Assembly: GCF_002138415.1 (NCBI RefSeq)
Contig: NZ_CP015612.1
Location: 3,636,001-3,700,000 of the forward strand
Length of the DNA stretch: 64,000 bases
Reading direction: 5' to 3'
From: Stenotrophomonas maltophilia
GTDB lineage: Bacteria > Pseudomonadota > Gammaproteobacteria > Xanthomonadales > Xanthomonadaceae
Shown: in pieces, positions 1 through 8,597 of the stretch
Layout of the letters: each line of letters starts with the position of its first letter
How positions within the stretch are numbered: the first letter of the stretch is position 1
The notes under the pieces: generated by a model
Told to the model about the DNA's origin: nothing
The model's input: the letters and a program-made list of their open reading frames with translations, nothing else
The model's database searches: none
Made by a program: the position numbers and the translations under genes

Positions 1-551
1 AGTCGACCCTCTTCTGCCACCATGCAGGCCGGATCCAGCCGTGCCCGCGGGAAGCGCCGACGCAGCAGACCCGCCAATGCCCAATGACTGGTGACACGAC
101 GGCCGTCGAGCAATCCAGCCTCCCCCAGCACCAGTACCCCCGAACAGCTGGCACAGACCCTGCCCCCGCGCGCGTGGAAGTGGGCAGCCAAGCGTGCCAG
201 TTGCTGGGCATCCGGCATGGCCAACCGGCGCAATGCAATACCGTCGGTGTAGCGGGCGTCCAGTCCGCAGGGCTCGTGCCCGTTGGCATCGAGCATGCCG
301 TCCAGCCCCAGGCTGGGAATGACCAGTACGCCGGCAGCCCCATCGCTGATGCTGGACAGCGGATCGGCCTTCAGCGTCATGCCATTGCTCAACCGCAACT
401 GGCGACGGCTGCCCACCACGCGCCAGCGCAGCGCCGGCTGACCGAGGCGCTCGGCCGAGCGATTGGCGAAATCCAGTACATCGAGCGTCGCGCCCACGCT
501 GGCCGCCAACGTCCCGTCGAGCACCGCGATGATGAATTCAGGTTTGTCCAT
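1..551 (-). CDS. GlxA-family AraC-type transcriptional regulator, N-terminal part (runs off window)
   Basis: The minus-strand frame opens with ATG at 551 and stays open for 183 codons to the window edge. The visible part is the DJ-1/PfpI (class I amidotransferase-like) sensor domain of GlxA-type AraC regulators. It has a nucleophile-elbow-like CASCSGVLVLGEAGLLDGRR stretch followed by TSHWALAGLLRRRFP, a pattern typical of this family. The AraC helix-turn-helix half would lie beyond base 1. The gene is divergent from the MFS/thioesterase/acyl-CoA dehydrogenase genes that start at 644, so it probably regulates them from the 92-bp gap between. The ligand is not predictable. Confidence 0.85.
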   Translation of the reverse strand, partial: MDKPEFIIAVLDGTLAASVGATLDVLDFANRSAERLGQPALRWRVVGSRRQLRLSNGMTLKADPLSSISDGAAGVLVIPSLGLDGMLDANGHEPCGLDARYTDGIALRRLAMPDAQQLARLAAHFHARGGRVCASCSGVLVLGEAGLLDGRRVTSHWALAGLLRRRFPRARLDPACMVAEEGR

Positions 552-643
552 TCTGGATTGTTTTTTGTCAATCAAGACACCTCGCAGTGTAGACCAGCAA
601 CGCTTTAATAAGTCACGCGGTCATCACATCGGGGGCTTGAGCA

Positions 644-1855
644 ATGCAGACAGAGCCACGCAGCACGGTGTTGATGGGCTCGCCTGCAGTGCTGCCATCA
701 CTGTGGCCAGCCTTCGCCCTGTGCCTGTCGATGGCGGTTGCCAACGGCCTGGGACGATTTGCCTACGCACTGCTGCTTCCCGCCATGCGCGAGGATCTGC
801 AATGGACCTATGCGCAGGCGGGTTGGCTCAACACGGCAAATGCGCTCGGCTATGTGCTTGGAGCAGGCACCGCCTATGCGCTTCTGCACCGGGTCAGCGC
901 ACGCCGCTTGTTCCAGGCAGGCCTGGGGCTGTGTGTGTTCACTCTCGCCGTGACCGGCGCCAGCGGTGCCCTGCCCTGGCTGAGCACCCAACGTGTGCTC
1001 AACGGCGTCGGCGCTGCCTGGGTCTCGGCCTGTGGCAGCACGCTCGTGCTGCTGCACTACCGGCATGCACCCAACCGTCGCGGAGCGGCAACAGGTCTGT
1101 TCTTCGGCGGCGCCGGCATCGGGATCATTGCCGCCGGCCTGGCCGTGGCGCCGCTGCTGGCCATCCATGGGGCCGCAACCTGGCCAACGGCGTGGCTGGT
1201 GCTGGGGGCTGTTGGGCTCCTCGCCTCGATATGGCCAATGACACTGGCCGGCCGGATACAGGAATCAACTGCCGTCACAGAAGCGCACGACCCTGCGCCG
1301 CTGCCACTTCGGCACTTGGGTGCCTGCCTGGCAGCCTACTTCTGCTGGGCCGGCGGCTACATCATCTATCTCACTTTCATTTTCGCGTGGCTGCGCGACC
1401 ACGGACTGTCCTGGCAGCAGGGCATCGCCGTGTGGACGGTACTGGGCATCGCAATCCTGTGTTCGGGAATGCTCTGGCGGCGCGCGCTGGGCGCATGGCC
1501 TGGCGCGCACGTGCTGTCAGCGTGCTGCGCGGTGTCACTGCTGGGCACGCTGGCACCGTTGCTGGGCGGCACGACGGGCCTGTTTGTTTCCGCTGCAGTG
1601 TTCGGCTCAAGCGTCTTCATCGCTGCAGCCGCCATCGCGGTCCTTGTCCGGCAGAACCTGCCCGCAGCGCGCATCGGCCGCGCGATGGCCCTGTTCAACC
1701 TCGCCTTCGCCGCCGGCCAGGCCATCGGCCCGGTGGCCGCCGGCGCAGTGGCCGATCGAACCGGTCTGGACGGCGCGCTATGGCTCAGTGCCGCGCTGCA
1801 CGTCGCCGCCGTCGCCCTGCCGTGGGCGGCACGCGCCCCGCGCGGCGCCGGATGA
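644..1855 (+). CDS. MFS transporter, YbfB/YjiJ family
   Basis: This is a 403-residue polytopic inner-membrane protein with about 12 hydrophobic segments. The first helix carries the GLGRFAYALLLPAM pattern characteristic of YbfB/YjiJ-type major facilitator proteins, probably exporters. The substrate is unknown. It starts 92 bp from the divergent GlxA-type regulator. A thioesterase (1883) and an acyl-CoA dehydrogenase (2305) follow in the same direction with short spacing, so the three probably form one transcription unit. The context suggests export of a small acyl or aromatic acid made or modified by the two enzymes, but this is inference. Confidence 0.85.
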   Translation: MQTEPRSTVLMGSPAVLPSLWPAFALCLSMAVANGLGRFAYALLLPAMREDLQWTYAQAGWLNTANALGYVLGAGTAYALLHRVSARRLFQAGLGLCVFTLAVTGASGALPWLSTQRVLNGVGAAWVSACGSTLVLLHYRHAPNRRGAATGLFFGGAGIGIIAAGLAVAPLLAIHGAATWPTAWLVLGAVGLLASIWPMTLAGRIQESTAVTEAHDPAPLPLRHLGACLAAYFCWAGGYIIYLTFIFAWLRDHGLSWQQGIAVWTVLGIAILCSGMLWRRALGAWPGAHVLSACCAVSLLGTLAPLLGGTTGLFVSAAVFGSSVFIAAAAIAVLVRQNLPAARIGRAMALFNLAFAAGQAIGPVAAGAVADRTGLDGALWLSAALHVAAVALPWAARAPRGAG

Positions 1856-1882
1856 ACCTCACCAGCCTCCAAGGAGCTCCGT

Positions 1883-2311
1883 GTGCGCATTGTCATCTCC
1901 CCGCGATTTTCCGAAGTCGATGTGCTCGGGCATGTCACCAACACTGCGCTGCCGGTGTGGTTCGAGCATGGCCGCCTTCCGATCTTCCTGCATTTCAGCC
2001 AAACCGGAAACATGCGCGATCTCAGCCTGATCCTGCGCCGTTACGAGATCGACTTCCTGAAACAGATCCGCGCAGAGCACGACGTCGAGATCGACACCCG
2101 CATTGATGCGATCGGCCGGTCGTCCCTGTCCATCGTGCAGAACGCTTTCCAATGCGGCCAGCAGGTCGCCAGCGGACGCTGCGTGATGGTCCATTTCGAC
2201 TACTCCGCCAACGCTGCGCAGGAGATCGACGGCACGCGACGACGCGCCCTGTCGATCTTCTTCACCGAGGAGTTCGCCCAATCACTTGCGATGAAGGAAC
2301 CATCATGCTGA
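1883..2311 (+). CDS. Acyl-CoA thioesterase, hotdog fold (4HBT family)
   Basis: This is a 142-residue single hotdog domain. The N-terminus has the pattern EVDVLGHVTNTALPVWFEHGR, matching the 4HBT/FcbC-type active-site helix with a conserved Asp and the GHVxN turn. The family hydrolyses acyl-CoA or acyl-carrier thioesters. A GTG start at 1883 is chosen because AAGGAG lies at 1871-1876; a GTG two bases upstream is out of frame. The stop overlaps the start of the acyl-CoA dehydrogenase (ATG 2305), indicating translational coupling. The substrate is unknown. Confidence 0.82.
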   Translation: MRIVISPRFSEVDVLGHVTNTALPVWFEHGRLPIFLHFSQTGNMRDLSLILRRYEIDFLKQIRAEHDVEIDTRIDAIGRSSLSIVQNAFQCGQQVASGRCVMVHFDYSANAAQEIDGTRRRALSIFFTEEFAQSLAMKEPSC

Positions 2312-3783
2312 ACAAGACCCACCGCGACACCGAGAGCTTCCTGCGGCAGATCCAGAACGTGCTGCCCGTGTTCGACAGCAATACGCTGCCGCAGGAGCCG
2401 CTGCCCAAGGAGCGCTGGGCGCAACTGATGGACGAGGGCATCTGCCTGCCCGCTATTCCGGTGGCGCACGAGGGGCGGCACAACCACCGCGAAATGTGCG
2501 AAGTGATTGAAATGATGTCGGAGTACAACCTGCCGCTGGGCATGTACACGATGATCGTGACCGTGCTTTTCCTGCGCAACGTAGCGCTCAGCGGATCGTC
2601 CCGGCTGCAGGCCGAGGTCTTCGAGGACTTCCTCGAAAACCCCGTGATCGGTGGCATCGCCTTCACCGAGCCGGAGCATGGCTCGAGCCTGTCGCGCATG
2701 AAGACCACCTACGAAGAACAGGATGGCAGCTACTACGTGCGGGGCAGCAAGCATTGGCAGGCCTTCAGCGCGCAGGCCGACTGGTGGATCGTGTGCGCCC
2801 GCCAGTACGCCGGAAAACAGTTCGGTTACTTCGTGCACCGGCGCTCGGACGGTGGCTTCGTAACCACCGAGGTCTACGACAGCCTTGGCCTGAAGAACCT
2901 GGGGTACGGGCTGAACGAAATCGATATCCGGGTAGCCCCTCACCGGCGGCTCGACAAGCGCCGCTCGGGACTGGGTGATACAGCCGAGATCCTGTGCGCG
3001 TCGCGGTTCAGCAAGGCGGCCATGTCCAGCGGCTTTCTGCGCCGCCTCTACCGGGAAGCACTGTCGCAGACGCAGAGCCGACAGATCGGCAAAGGCTCCC
3101 TGTATGACATCGAATACGTGCGCTACAAAGTGTCGCGCATCCGCAACCACTACGTGATCTGCAATGCGCTTTACCACCACCTTCTGCTTGAAGAAGACTA
3201 CACCTGCGATATCTCCGGCAGCATGTTCGCCTCCCTTGCCACCAAGGTGCTGTCGTCGGAACTGATGCTGGATTCCGCCATCGACTACCAACAGCTGTGC
3301 GGCGGGGAAGGCTACCGCACGGGTGCAGACAACATCGCTGCACACGCCCTGCTGGATGCACGGGTGTACACGATCTTCGATGGAACCAATGATCTGCTGT
3401 GCCAACATCTGGCCGACATCGCCCTGCATGAGATGCATGTTGGCGGGTTCGCGAATCTGCGCGACGTCCTGCAGGCCAACCCCTACAGCCGCTTCGCTGC
3501 GGCTCAGGCACCCCAGTTCGACGACATCGATACGCAGAACCTCAACCAGGCAGGCCGGGTTGTTCTGGGGCGGATGCTGTCGCGGGTCTTCGGGTTGGAC
3601 TGCCTGGTGCGCCGCGCACAGCGCCTGCACCAGCTGCCCGGAGCGGGCCTGGTGGCGCGCGACCACGAGTCACAGGCACGCTACGACCGTCGCGACATCC
3701 GACAGGCATCAAAACTGCTGATGCTCAATCTCAATGCGCTGCGGGAAGAGCTCGATTACGTGCAGAGCGACGCATGTGCATGA
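2305..3783 (+). CDS. Acyl-CoA dehydrogenase family flavoprotein with Asp at the usual catalytic Glu position
   Basis: This is a 492-residue protein. The FAD-binding middle domain shows AFTEPEHGSS, and the C-terminal helical domain shows LCGGEGYR followed by DARVYTIFDGTNDLL. In short- and medium-chain acyl-CoA dehydrogenases the last motif reads IYEGT, and its Glu is the catalytic base; here it is Asp359. The length exceeds the classic 380-400 residues. The ATG at 2305 overlaps the thioesterase gene. The longer frame beginning further upstream lies inside the thioesterase gene and is rejected. The likely reaction is alpha,beta-dehydrogenation of an acyl-CoA, but the altered base makes substrate and activity uncertain. 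Confidence 0.85.
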   Translation: MLNKTHRDTESFLRQIQNVLPVFDSNTLPQEPLPKERWAQLMDEGICLPAIPVAHEGRHNHREMCEVIEMMSEYNLPLGMYTMIVTVLFLRNVALSGSSRLQAEVFEDFLENPVIGGIAFTEPEHGSSLSRMKTTYEEQDGSYYVRGSKHWQAFSAQADWWIVCARQYAGKQFGYFVHRRSDGGFVTTEVYDSLGLKNLGYGLNEIDIRVAPHRRLDKRRSGLGDTAEILCASRFSKAAMSSGFLRRLYREALSQTQSRQIGKGSLYDIEYVRYKVSRIRNHYVICNALYHHLLLEEDYTCDISGSMFASLATKVLSSELMLDSAIDYQQLCGGEGYRTGADNIAAHALLDARVYTIFDGTNDLLCQHLADIALHEMHVGGFANLRDVLQANPYSRFAAAQAPQFDDIDTQNLNQAGRVVLGRMLSRVFGLDCLVRRAQRLHQLPGAGLVARDHESQARYDRRDIRQASKLLMLNLNALREELDYVQSDACA

Positions 3784-4036
3784 AGCAACGTCGATCACGG
3801 ACAGTCTTGGCAGGGCCTCGTGGGGATCGGGGCGACGCGGAAGCCTTGGTAGCCGTGGGAGGGAAGCATGGCCGGGAGGATACGACCGAGCGTCGCAGAT
3901 CCTGCGAAGAAGAAAACTATCGAACTGAATCGTTTCGGATATGTGCCGGCTCTTCTTGGCGCTTGGCTAAGTGCTGATTTCGCCTAATGCACCTGTGCTA
4001 GGCTCGCTTCCATTCAGCGCACAGTCGGGAAAGGCG

Positions 4037-4942
4037 ATGTCTCAAAGGGGAATCGTTACGTGGCTTGCTATAGCCGTACTCGCCGGGGGTACGGCTTGGT
4101 ATGGGATCAGCGCAAGTAGAAATGACCCAGTACCCACCGGGCCAATCGCAGAGCACCTCGGTCCCAAGCATCTACCGATTTCTCCAGTAGCGCGCGAAAG
4201 CCCCTCCGATATGCTTGGCTCAGAACTTTGGAGCAATGCCGACTCTCAATCGGCGGCGGTGCGTTTTAACGCCCTGCGCTCACGGGCAGAAGCCGGCGAC
4301 ATGGTGGCGCAACGGGAACTGGCAAAGCTGTACCAACAGTGCTCTGTATTCAGCCTGTCCCCTTCAAATATGTATGCAACCTTGGATGCATTTGCAGTTG
4401 CTCGCGGCGTCCCGCAGAGTTCCTACGACGGCATCAAGAAGCGTTTCTCAGCGACTTGTTCTGCAGTAGATGGTGGCCAAGTAATACCGCAAGAGGCATA
4501 CACCAACTGGTTCGAGCGAGCCGCGAACCAAGGTGACTCCTACTCCAAGGTTGCGGTGGCATCCCATAACTGGGTAACGCTAAAAGCAGACGACTACCTG
4601 TCGCTGGCGCGTGACGTGATCAATTCGGGGGATCCGGAAGCTATTTTCTCCCTCGGCGATCTCCTTGCACTCGCTCCAGAATCTAGCGATATCGCGGAGT
4701 TCAAGTCTGCCACGACCGGACCATATGCCAACTACGCCTGGAGCATAGCGGCGTGCCGACTAGGCGCAGATTGCGGCCCCGGGTCCTATCGATTGGATTC
4801 GCTCTGCATCAATACAGGTATATGCGGATCAGGAGATTTTGAAGACGCCATTAGGAACCATGTGGTTCCTGCTGGGCAGCAAGAATCGCTGGATAGAGCG
4901 ATAGGAGAAGTACAGAGATCCATTGGGAAGAAGCCATCTTAA
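4037..4942 (+). CDS. Hypothetical membrane-anchored or periplasmic protein
   Basis: This is a 301-residue protein of unrecognised family. The N-terminus has a short cytoplasmic stretch and one hydrophobic segment (TWLAIAVLAGGTAWYGI), so it is probably anchored in the inner membrane with a periplasmic body. The body contains RAEAGDMVAQRELAKLYQQC, FERAANQGDSYSKVAVASH and SGDPEAIFSLGDLL, which resemble degenerate Sel1/TPR-type helical repeats, and several cysteines. The start at 4037 is chosen because GGGAAAGG precedes it; an in-frame start at 3971 lacks a plausible site. GC is lower than in neighbouring genes. The next gene follows after 13 bp, so they are probably co-transcribed. Confidence 0.65.
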   Translation: MSQRGIVTWLAIAVLAGGTAWYGISASRNDPVPTGPIAEHLGPKHLPISPVARESPSDMLGSELWSNADSQSAAVRFNALRSRAEAGDMVAQRELAKLYQQCSVFSLSPSNMYATLDAFAVARGVPQSSYDGIKKRFSATCSAVDGGQVIPQEAYTNWFERAANQGDSYSKVAVASHNWVTLKADDYLSLARDVINSGDPEAIFSLGDLLALAPESSDIAEFKSATTGPYANYAWSIAACRLGADCGPGSYRLDSLCINTGICGSGDFEDAIRNHVVPAGQQESLDRAIGEVQRSIGKKPS

Positions 4943-4955
4943 AAAGGACACCTTC

Positions 4956-5480
4956 TTGAATCGAATTTCCAGAAAGATGAAGTGGAGCATCGCCTCGCTG
5001 GTTTTCGTGGCGTTTGCCGCCATTGCTGCAACAGTATCTATCAATGCCAGCTCTTATCCGTACAACCAAGTTGTGGCAGCTCAAGAGATGTCCGCCTACG
5101 AAATGGCGGAGCTACGAATCGCGGGTCTGGTCGGTTTGGCGGGCATGTACCGAGTCACGCATGGCATTGCTTCCTTGCCTGTCGGCAGCAGGATCAAGGT
5201 GACCTGGGGTGATGGGTCGGTCGAAGAAGCCACTGTTACTTGTCTTGGTGGAAGTCCTTGCATCCTGCCCATTCCGGGGACTCAGAAACCATCAAGTGGC
5301 GGTGGAGGTGACGGTGGCAACGCCGGAAACGATGGCACTGGTGGCACTGGTGGTGGGATAGTCGGTGGGGGTGGGTGCTACGGCAACTGCGGAATTGTTG
5401 GCATCGGCCCGATCTCAAACCCAGGCAATGGCGCCGGTGGAAAGCCGCAAGAGCCCCCGCGCATTGAAGACCCGGAATGA
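4956..5480 (+). CDS. Hypothetical exported glycine-rich protein
   Basis: This is a 174-residue protein if translation starts at TTG 4956, which is preceded by AAGGA at 4944-4948 with ideal spacing. An ATG at 4977 is the alternative. A signal peptide or anchor (SIASLVFVAFAAIAATVSI) is followed by a compact region (MAELRIAGLVGLAGMYRV, GSRIKVTWGDGSVEEATVTC). A low-complexity Gly/Asn-rich C-terminal tail from about residue 110 has several short GG runs and ends in an acidic stretch. No family is recognised. It sits 13 bp downstream of the other hypothetical gene, and the low GC suggests acquisition by transfer. Confidence 0.6.
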   Translation: MNRISRKMKWSIASLVFVAFAAIAATVSINASSYPYNQVVAAQEMSAYEMAELRIAGLVGLAGMYRVTHGIASLPVGSRIKVTWGDGSVEEATVTCLGGSPCILPIPGTQKPSSGGGGDGGNAGNDGTGGTGGGIVGGGGCYGNCGIVGIGPISNPGNGAGGKPQEPPRIEDPE

Positions 5481-5577
5481 TTAGCTGAGTGCAGCAATTA
5501 TTACTGGTTTGGTGAGGTCTTGAGCGCCATCACGCACAAGTGCTGGCGCTCTCTTCGCCGCGAACTGCCGGAGCAAA

Positions 5578-5765
5578 TTACGCCCCATCGACGATCAGCC
5601 GATAGTAGCGCCCGGTCCGCATCGCAACGGCGTCCTCATACGGCACAGTCACCACGATCTGCGTGGCCGGACACCGTGTTCGGCTCGTCGAAGGTGAGCT
5701 GCTGCTTGTCCGGCAGGGCGCTGCTCTCCAGCTTGGTGGCCAGGCGCATTTTCAGGTTCAGCATG
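5578..5765 (-). pseudogene. Small phage-like gene broken by a frameshift
   Basis: From ATG 5765, preceded on the minus strand by GAGGAA, the frame reads MLNLKMRLATKLESSALPDK and onward, then stops after about 43 codons. From about base 5660 a different frame continues as QIVVTVPYEDAVAMRTGRYY and RLIVDGA to a stop at 5578-5580. The two halves join into a sensible protein of about 62 residues if one or two bases are corrected near 5660-5665. The intact ribosome-binding site and clean join point to a recently inactivated small prophage gene. The function is unknown. It abuts the truncated integrase. Confidence 0.55.
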
Positions 5766-5786
5766 GGTGTTTCCTCAGTTGGTGGA

Positions 5787-6287
5787 GGGTGGTCCGACGC
5801 AGCTCTGCGCGACGCTATGGACCTGGCCTATCTGACTGGCCAGAGAGTCGGAGACGTGTGGTCCATGGACGTGCGCCAGGCCACAGCGCGCGGTCTCATC
5901 ATCCAGCAGCCGAAGACCAGCAACCGGGTCACCATGGAGATCACGGGCGAACTGGCGACGCTTCTTGAGCGCATTGCGAAGCGAAAACGGGAGAAGTACC
6001 CGAACGGGCGAGAGAAGGTCTACAGCTCGAGGCTAATCGTGGACGAAGACGGCATAGGCATCGGCCGTGCAGCGCTGCGCTACCGGTTCGACAAAGCCAG
6101 GGAGGCAGCGGGCATTGCAGAAGGGGAATTCCAGTTCCGAGATCTCCGCGCCAAGGCGGGTACGGACAAGGCCGATTCGGCAAAAGACATTCGCGAAGCG
6201 CAGGCCCGGCTGGGGCATTCATCGGTCACTACGACCGAGATCTACGTGCGAAAAAAGAGGGGGTCCAAGGCCACTCCGAGGCGGTGA
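5787..6287 (+). pseudogene. 5'-truncated phage integrase (tyrosine recombinase catalytic domain)
   Basis: About 165 codons of the C-terminal catalytic domain of a tyrosine recombinase remain. Visible elements are the first catalytic Arg region (LAYLTGQRVGDVWSMDV), a second Arg region (FQFRDLRAKAGTDKAD, with Arg where many members have His-x-x-Arg), LGHSSVTTTEIYV with the His and the nucleophile Tyr, and a basic tail. The N-terminal arm- and core-binding domains are missing. Upstream sequence in the same open frame is unrelated and antisense to the small phage gene. The remnant points at the tRNA-Gly gene 59 bp away, the usual attachment site for such integrases. Confidence 0.75.
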
Positions 6288-6346
6288 ATTGCGGAGCAGT
6301 CTGGATATTGCGGAGCGCCTGAGACGGCGCAAACCGTTGGGAGACA

Positions 6347-6420
6347 TGGAGCGGGCGATGGGAATCGAACCCACGTCAGTAGCTTGGGAAGCTACAGCTC
6401 TACCATTGAGCTACGCCCGC
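6347..6420 (-). tRNA. tRNA-Gly (anticodon CCC)
   Basis: The minus strand from 6420 folds as a cloverleaf. The acceptor GCGGGCG pairs with CGCCCGC, the D arm is AGCTCAATGGTAGAGCT, and the anticodon stem GTAGC/GCTAC encloses the loop TTCCCAA with anticodon CCC. The T arm is GTGGGTTCGATTCCCAT. The discriminator T and an encoded CCA end at 6347. It decodes GGG. The 3' end faces the integrase remnant, which fits use as a prophage attachment site. No second copy of the tRNA 3' end was found to the left. Confidence 0.95.
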
Positions 6421-6482
6421 GTTGCGGTGGAAAGTCTATGCGCTGGGGCCGGTGTTGCGCAATGGTGCCCCCCGCATCAGAG

Positions 6483-6525
6483 CGGGGCCGGAGCCCTTTC
6501 GTTGCCGAAAGGGATCCGACCCCGC
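6483..6525. repeat. GGGGTC-type stem-loop repeat
   Basis: This is an inverted repeat of the family GGGGYCRGAGCCC...GGGATCYGACCCC, with arms CGGGGCCGGAGCCCTTTCG and CGAAAGGGATCCGACCCCG. It lies just past the 3' end of estA and probably helps end transcripts there. Other copies are at 8804-8898, 18983-19082, 19614-19653, 29549-29645, 32905-32966, 38103-38142 and 60833-60874. Confidence 0.7.
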
Positions 6526-6536
6526 CTGGTTTCTGC

Positions 6537-8390
6537 TTAGAAGCTGCCGCTGAAGTTGGCGAACAGCGTCGCGTCCTGGGCACGCTTCTGCCCGGCCGAA
6601 GCGCTCAGGCCGAAGTTGCTCTGCAGGCCGAACAGCTCGGTACGGGCACCCAGCACCACGGTGGCGTAGTTCTTGTCGAAGTTCAGGCCGGGCACGCGAT
6701 AGCTGCCCAGTTCCGGCAGGGTCTGCAGCCAGGCACTGGCCTGCTTGGTGTCTTCGAACTCGTGGTCGTAGGTCAACTGCGCGTACGGCTTGACGGTGCC
6801 GCCATCGAAGCGGGCCTGCCAGCCGATGCGACCGACGGTCGAATCAACGTTCTGGCGGTCGTAACCCAGTGCGGTGGCCAGGGTGCCGGCCGCAGCGCTT
6901 TCGGTGTAACCGTCGATCTTCACCTTCTGCCAGATCACCGAAGCAATCGGGCCGTGGCGGAAGCCGCCTTCGGTGCCGAACTCGTAACCGGCGTTCAGGG
7001 CAGCAGTCAGGTTGCTGCCGTCCGGCGAACCACCGTGCTCGCGGGTGGCCGGACCCAGCTGGACCTTGCGGTTCACGTCATAGGACAACCAGGTGTAGCT
7101 GACCTGGCCATTGACCCAGATGCGGTCGTGGTACCAGCCCGCGAACAGACCGGCGGTGGTGTCCTTCTGGGTGAAGTCGCCACGGCTGTTGCCGAAGTCG
7201 GCATTGAGGCGGCCGAAGCCGGCGAAGCCGCCGAACACCATGCCGTCGCGCGCCCAGTCGATACCGAACAGGCCGGCCGGCGCCAGGCCGTCGTACAGGT
7301 CGGCATGGTCATAGCGCTGCAGGTCACCACGCACGCCGCCCCACCAGGACAGGCCGTCGGCCGGGCGACCACCCAAGTGCATGCTGACCTGGTCGGCACG
7401 CGAGCGGCCGATGGTCTGTGCCGAGTGGCTCAGCACCTGCTGCAGACGCGGGCCTTCCAGCACCGAGACCGCGTACTGGCCCAGCAGCTGATGGCCGGCG
7501 GTGGTCGGATGCACGCCGTCGGCGAACAGGTAGGTGTTGGCCGCATCCGGGCTGACGTAGCTGGTCGGGTTGCAGCCGATGATGCTCGCAGTGGAATTGT
7601 TCGGATCGATCTTGCAGGCCGTGCTGGTGACGTTGGTGAAGCCATACATGGCCGGATTGGCGGTCACCTCGCGCAGGATGCTGAAGGTGTCGAGCGGAAT
7701 GAACTCGATGCCCGCCTGCTTCAGGCCACCGTACAGGGCCTTGTTGTAGCCGGCCGACAGCGCGGTGGCGGCAGCGGCGTTGGGGCCGCGGAACTGCGGA
7801 GTGATGCCCACGTCCGGCAGATTCGGCACCAGCACATACTGTGCCCCGGCCTGCTTCAGTGCGCCCACCAGGGCGATCTGGTCGGTGACTGCTGCCCCGA
7901 TGATGCCCTGCACCTGGGCCTGCGATGCACCGCCGGCCGCTGCGCGCGTGGCCGCGAACAGGTCATTGGCACCGCCCCAGACGGTGTACAGGGCATTGGC
8001 GTCAGCCTTGCCGCCATTTGCGGCAAGGTAACGGGCGGCCTGCGACTTCAGCGACGGAATGGCTCCCAGGCCACCCGCTTCGTCGACCGATACACGGGCG
8101 CCGCCAACGGCGTAGTTGTCGCCATTCTGGCCATTACCGTTGGGCGTGCCATCGAGGCCGTAGTAATTGGCCAACTGTTGCGACCACACCAAGCCCGGGT
8201 TGGTGGTGAACTGGCCGGTGACCGGCCGCACGCCCGGATCCAGCAGCGGGCGGAAATAGCCGGCATCGGTGAGGCTGTCACCGAAGAACACGGCTCTGGA
8301 ATACGGGGATTCGCCTGCCATGGCCGGTACCGCGGCCAGCGCGATCGCGGCCGCCATCAGGGAGCGGATCGGGCGTTTGCTGAGCAGCAT
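6537..8390 (-). CDS. estA: Autotransporter esterase/lipase EstA (GDSL family)
   Basis: This is a 617-residue outer-membrane esterase. A signal peptide (about residues 1-25, ending AMA) precedes a GDSL hydrolase passenger: block I GDSLTD with Ser39, block III GGANDL, and block V DGVHP with Asp291 and His294. The C-terminal ~260 residues form an autotransporter beta-barrel with alternating aromatic strands and end in Phe (SGSF), the usual outer-membrane signature. The family hydrolyses short-chain esters at the cell surface and in Pseudomonas affects rhamnolipid production and motility. The start at 8390 gives a proper signal peptide and is preceded by CAGGAG; the longer upstream frame lacks one. 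It is monocistronic and divergent from thiS. Confidence 0.92.
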   Translation of the reverse strand: MLLSKRPIRSLMAAAIALAAVPAMAGESPYSRAVFFGDSLTDAGYFRPLLDPGVRPVTGQFTTNPGLVWSQQLANYYGLDGTPNGNGQNGDNYAVGGARVSVDEAGGLGAIPSLKSQAARYLAANGGKADANALYTVWGGANDLFAATRAAAGGASQAQVQGIIGAAVTDQIALVGALKQAGAQYVLVPNLPDVGITPQFRGPNAAAATALSAGYNKALYGGLKQAGIEFIPLDTFSILREVTANPAMYGFTNVTSTACKIDPNNSTASIIGCNPTSYVSPDAANTYLFADGVHPTTAGHQLLGQYAVSVLEGPRLQQVLSHSAQTIGRSRADQVSMHLGGRPADGLSWWGGVRGDLQRYDHADLYDGLAPAGLFGIDWARDGMVFGGFAGFGRLNADFGNSRGDFTQKDTTAGLFAGWYHDRIWVNGQVSYTWLSYDVNRKVQLGPATREHGGSPDGSNLTAALNAGYEFGTEGGFRHGPIASVIWQKVKIDGYTESAAAGTLATALGYDRQNVDSTVGRIGWQARFDGGTVKPYAQLTYDHEFEDTKQASAWLQTLPELGSYRVPGLNFDKNYATVVLGARTELFGLQSNFGLSASAGQKRAQDATLFANFSGSF

Positions 8391-8597
8391 GTAAAAAACT
8401 CCTGTGGGGATATCGTTGAGGACCCGGCGGACGTACGCCGGCGCACGGTGAATGGTTTCACCGCGCCGCCTTTTGCTCACGCTGCGCCGCCGCATGAATT
8501 GTCGCCCGGGCACGGGAAAACCCGCTGTGCCGGAGCTGGCGCCCGGTTCAATTTGCAAACGTTCCGATCCCGGCGGGCTATCAGCGACAATGCGCGG

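Noticed and set aside
3784..4036. A gene or attachment site in this 253-bp stretch
   Set aside because: Open frames here are short, lack ribosome-binding sites and look non-coding; no copy of the tRNA-Gly 3' end is present.
8391..8597. TPP riboswitch upstream of thiS
   Set aside because: The conserved CTGAGA and related THI-box segments are not seen in the 207 bases before thiS.
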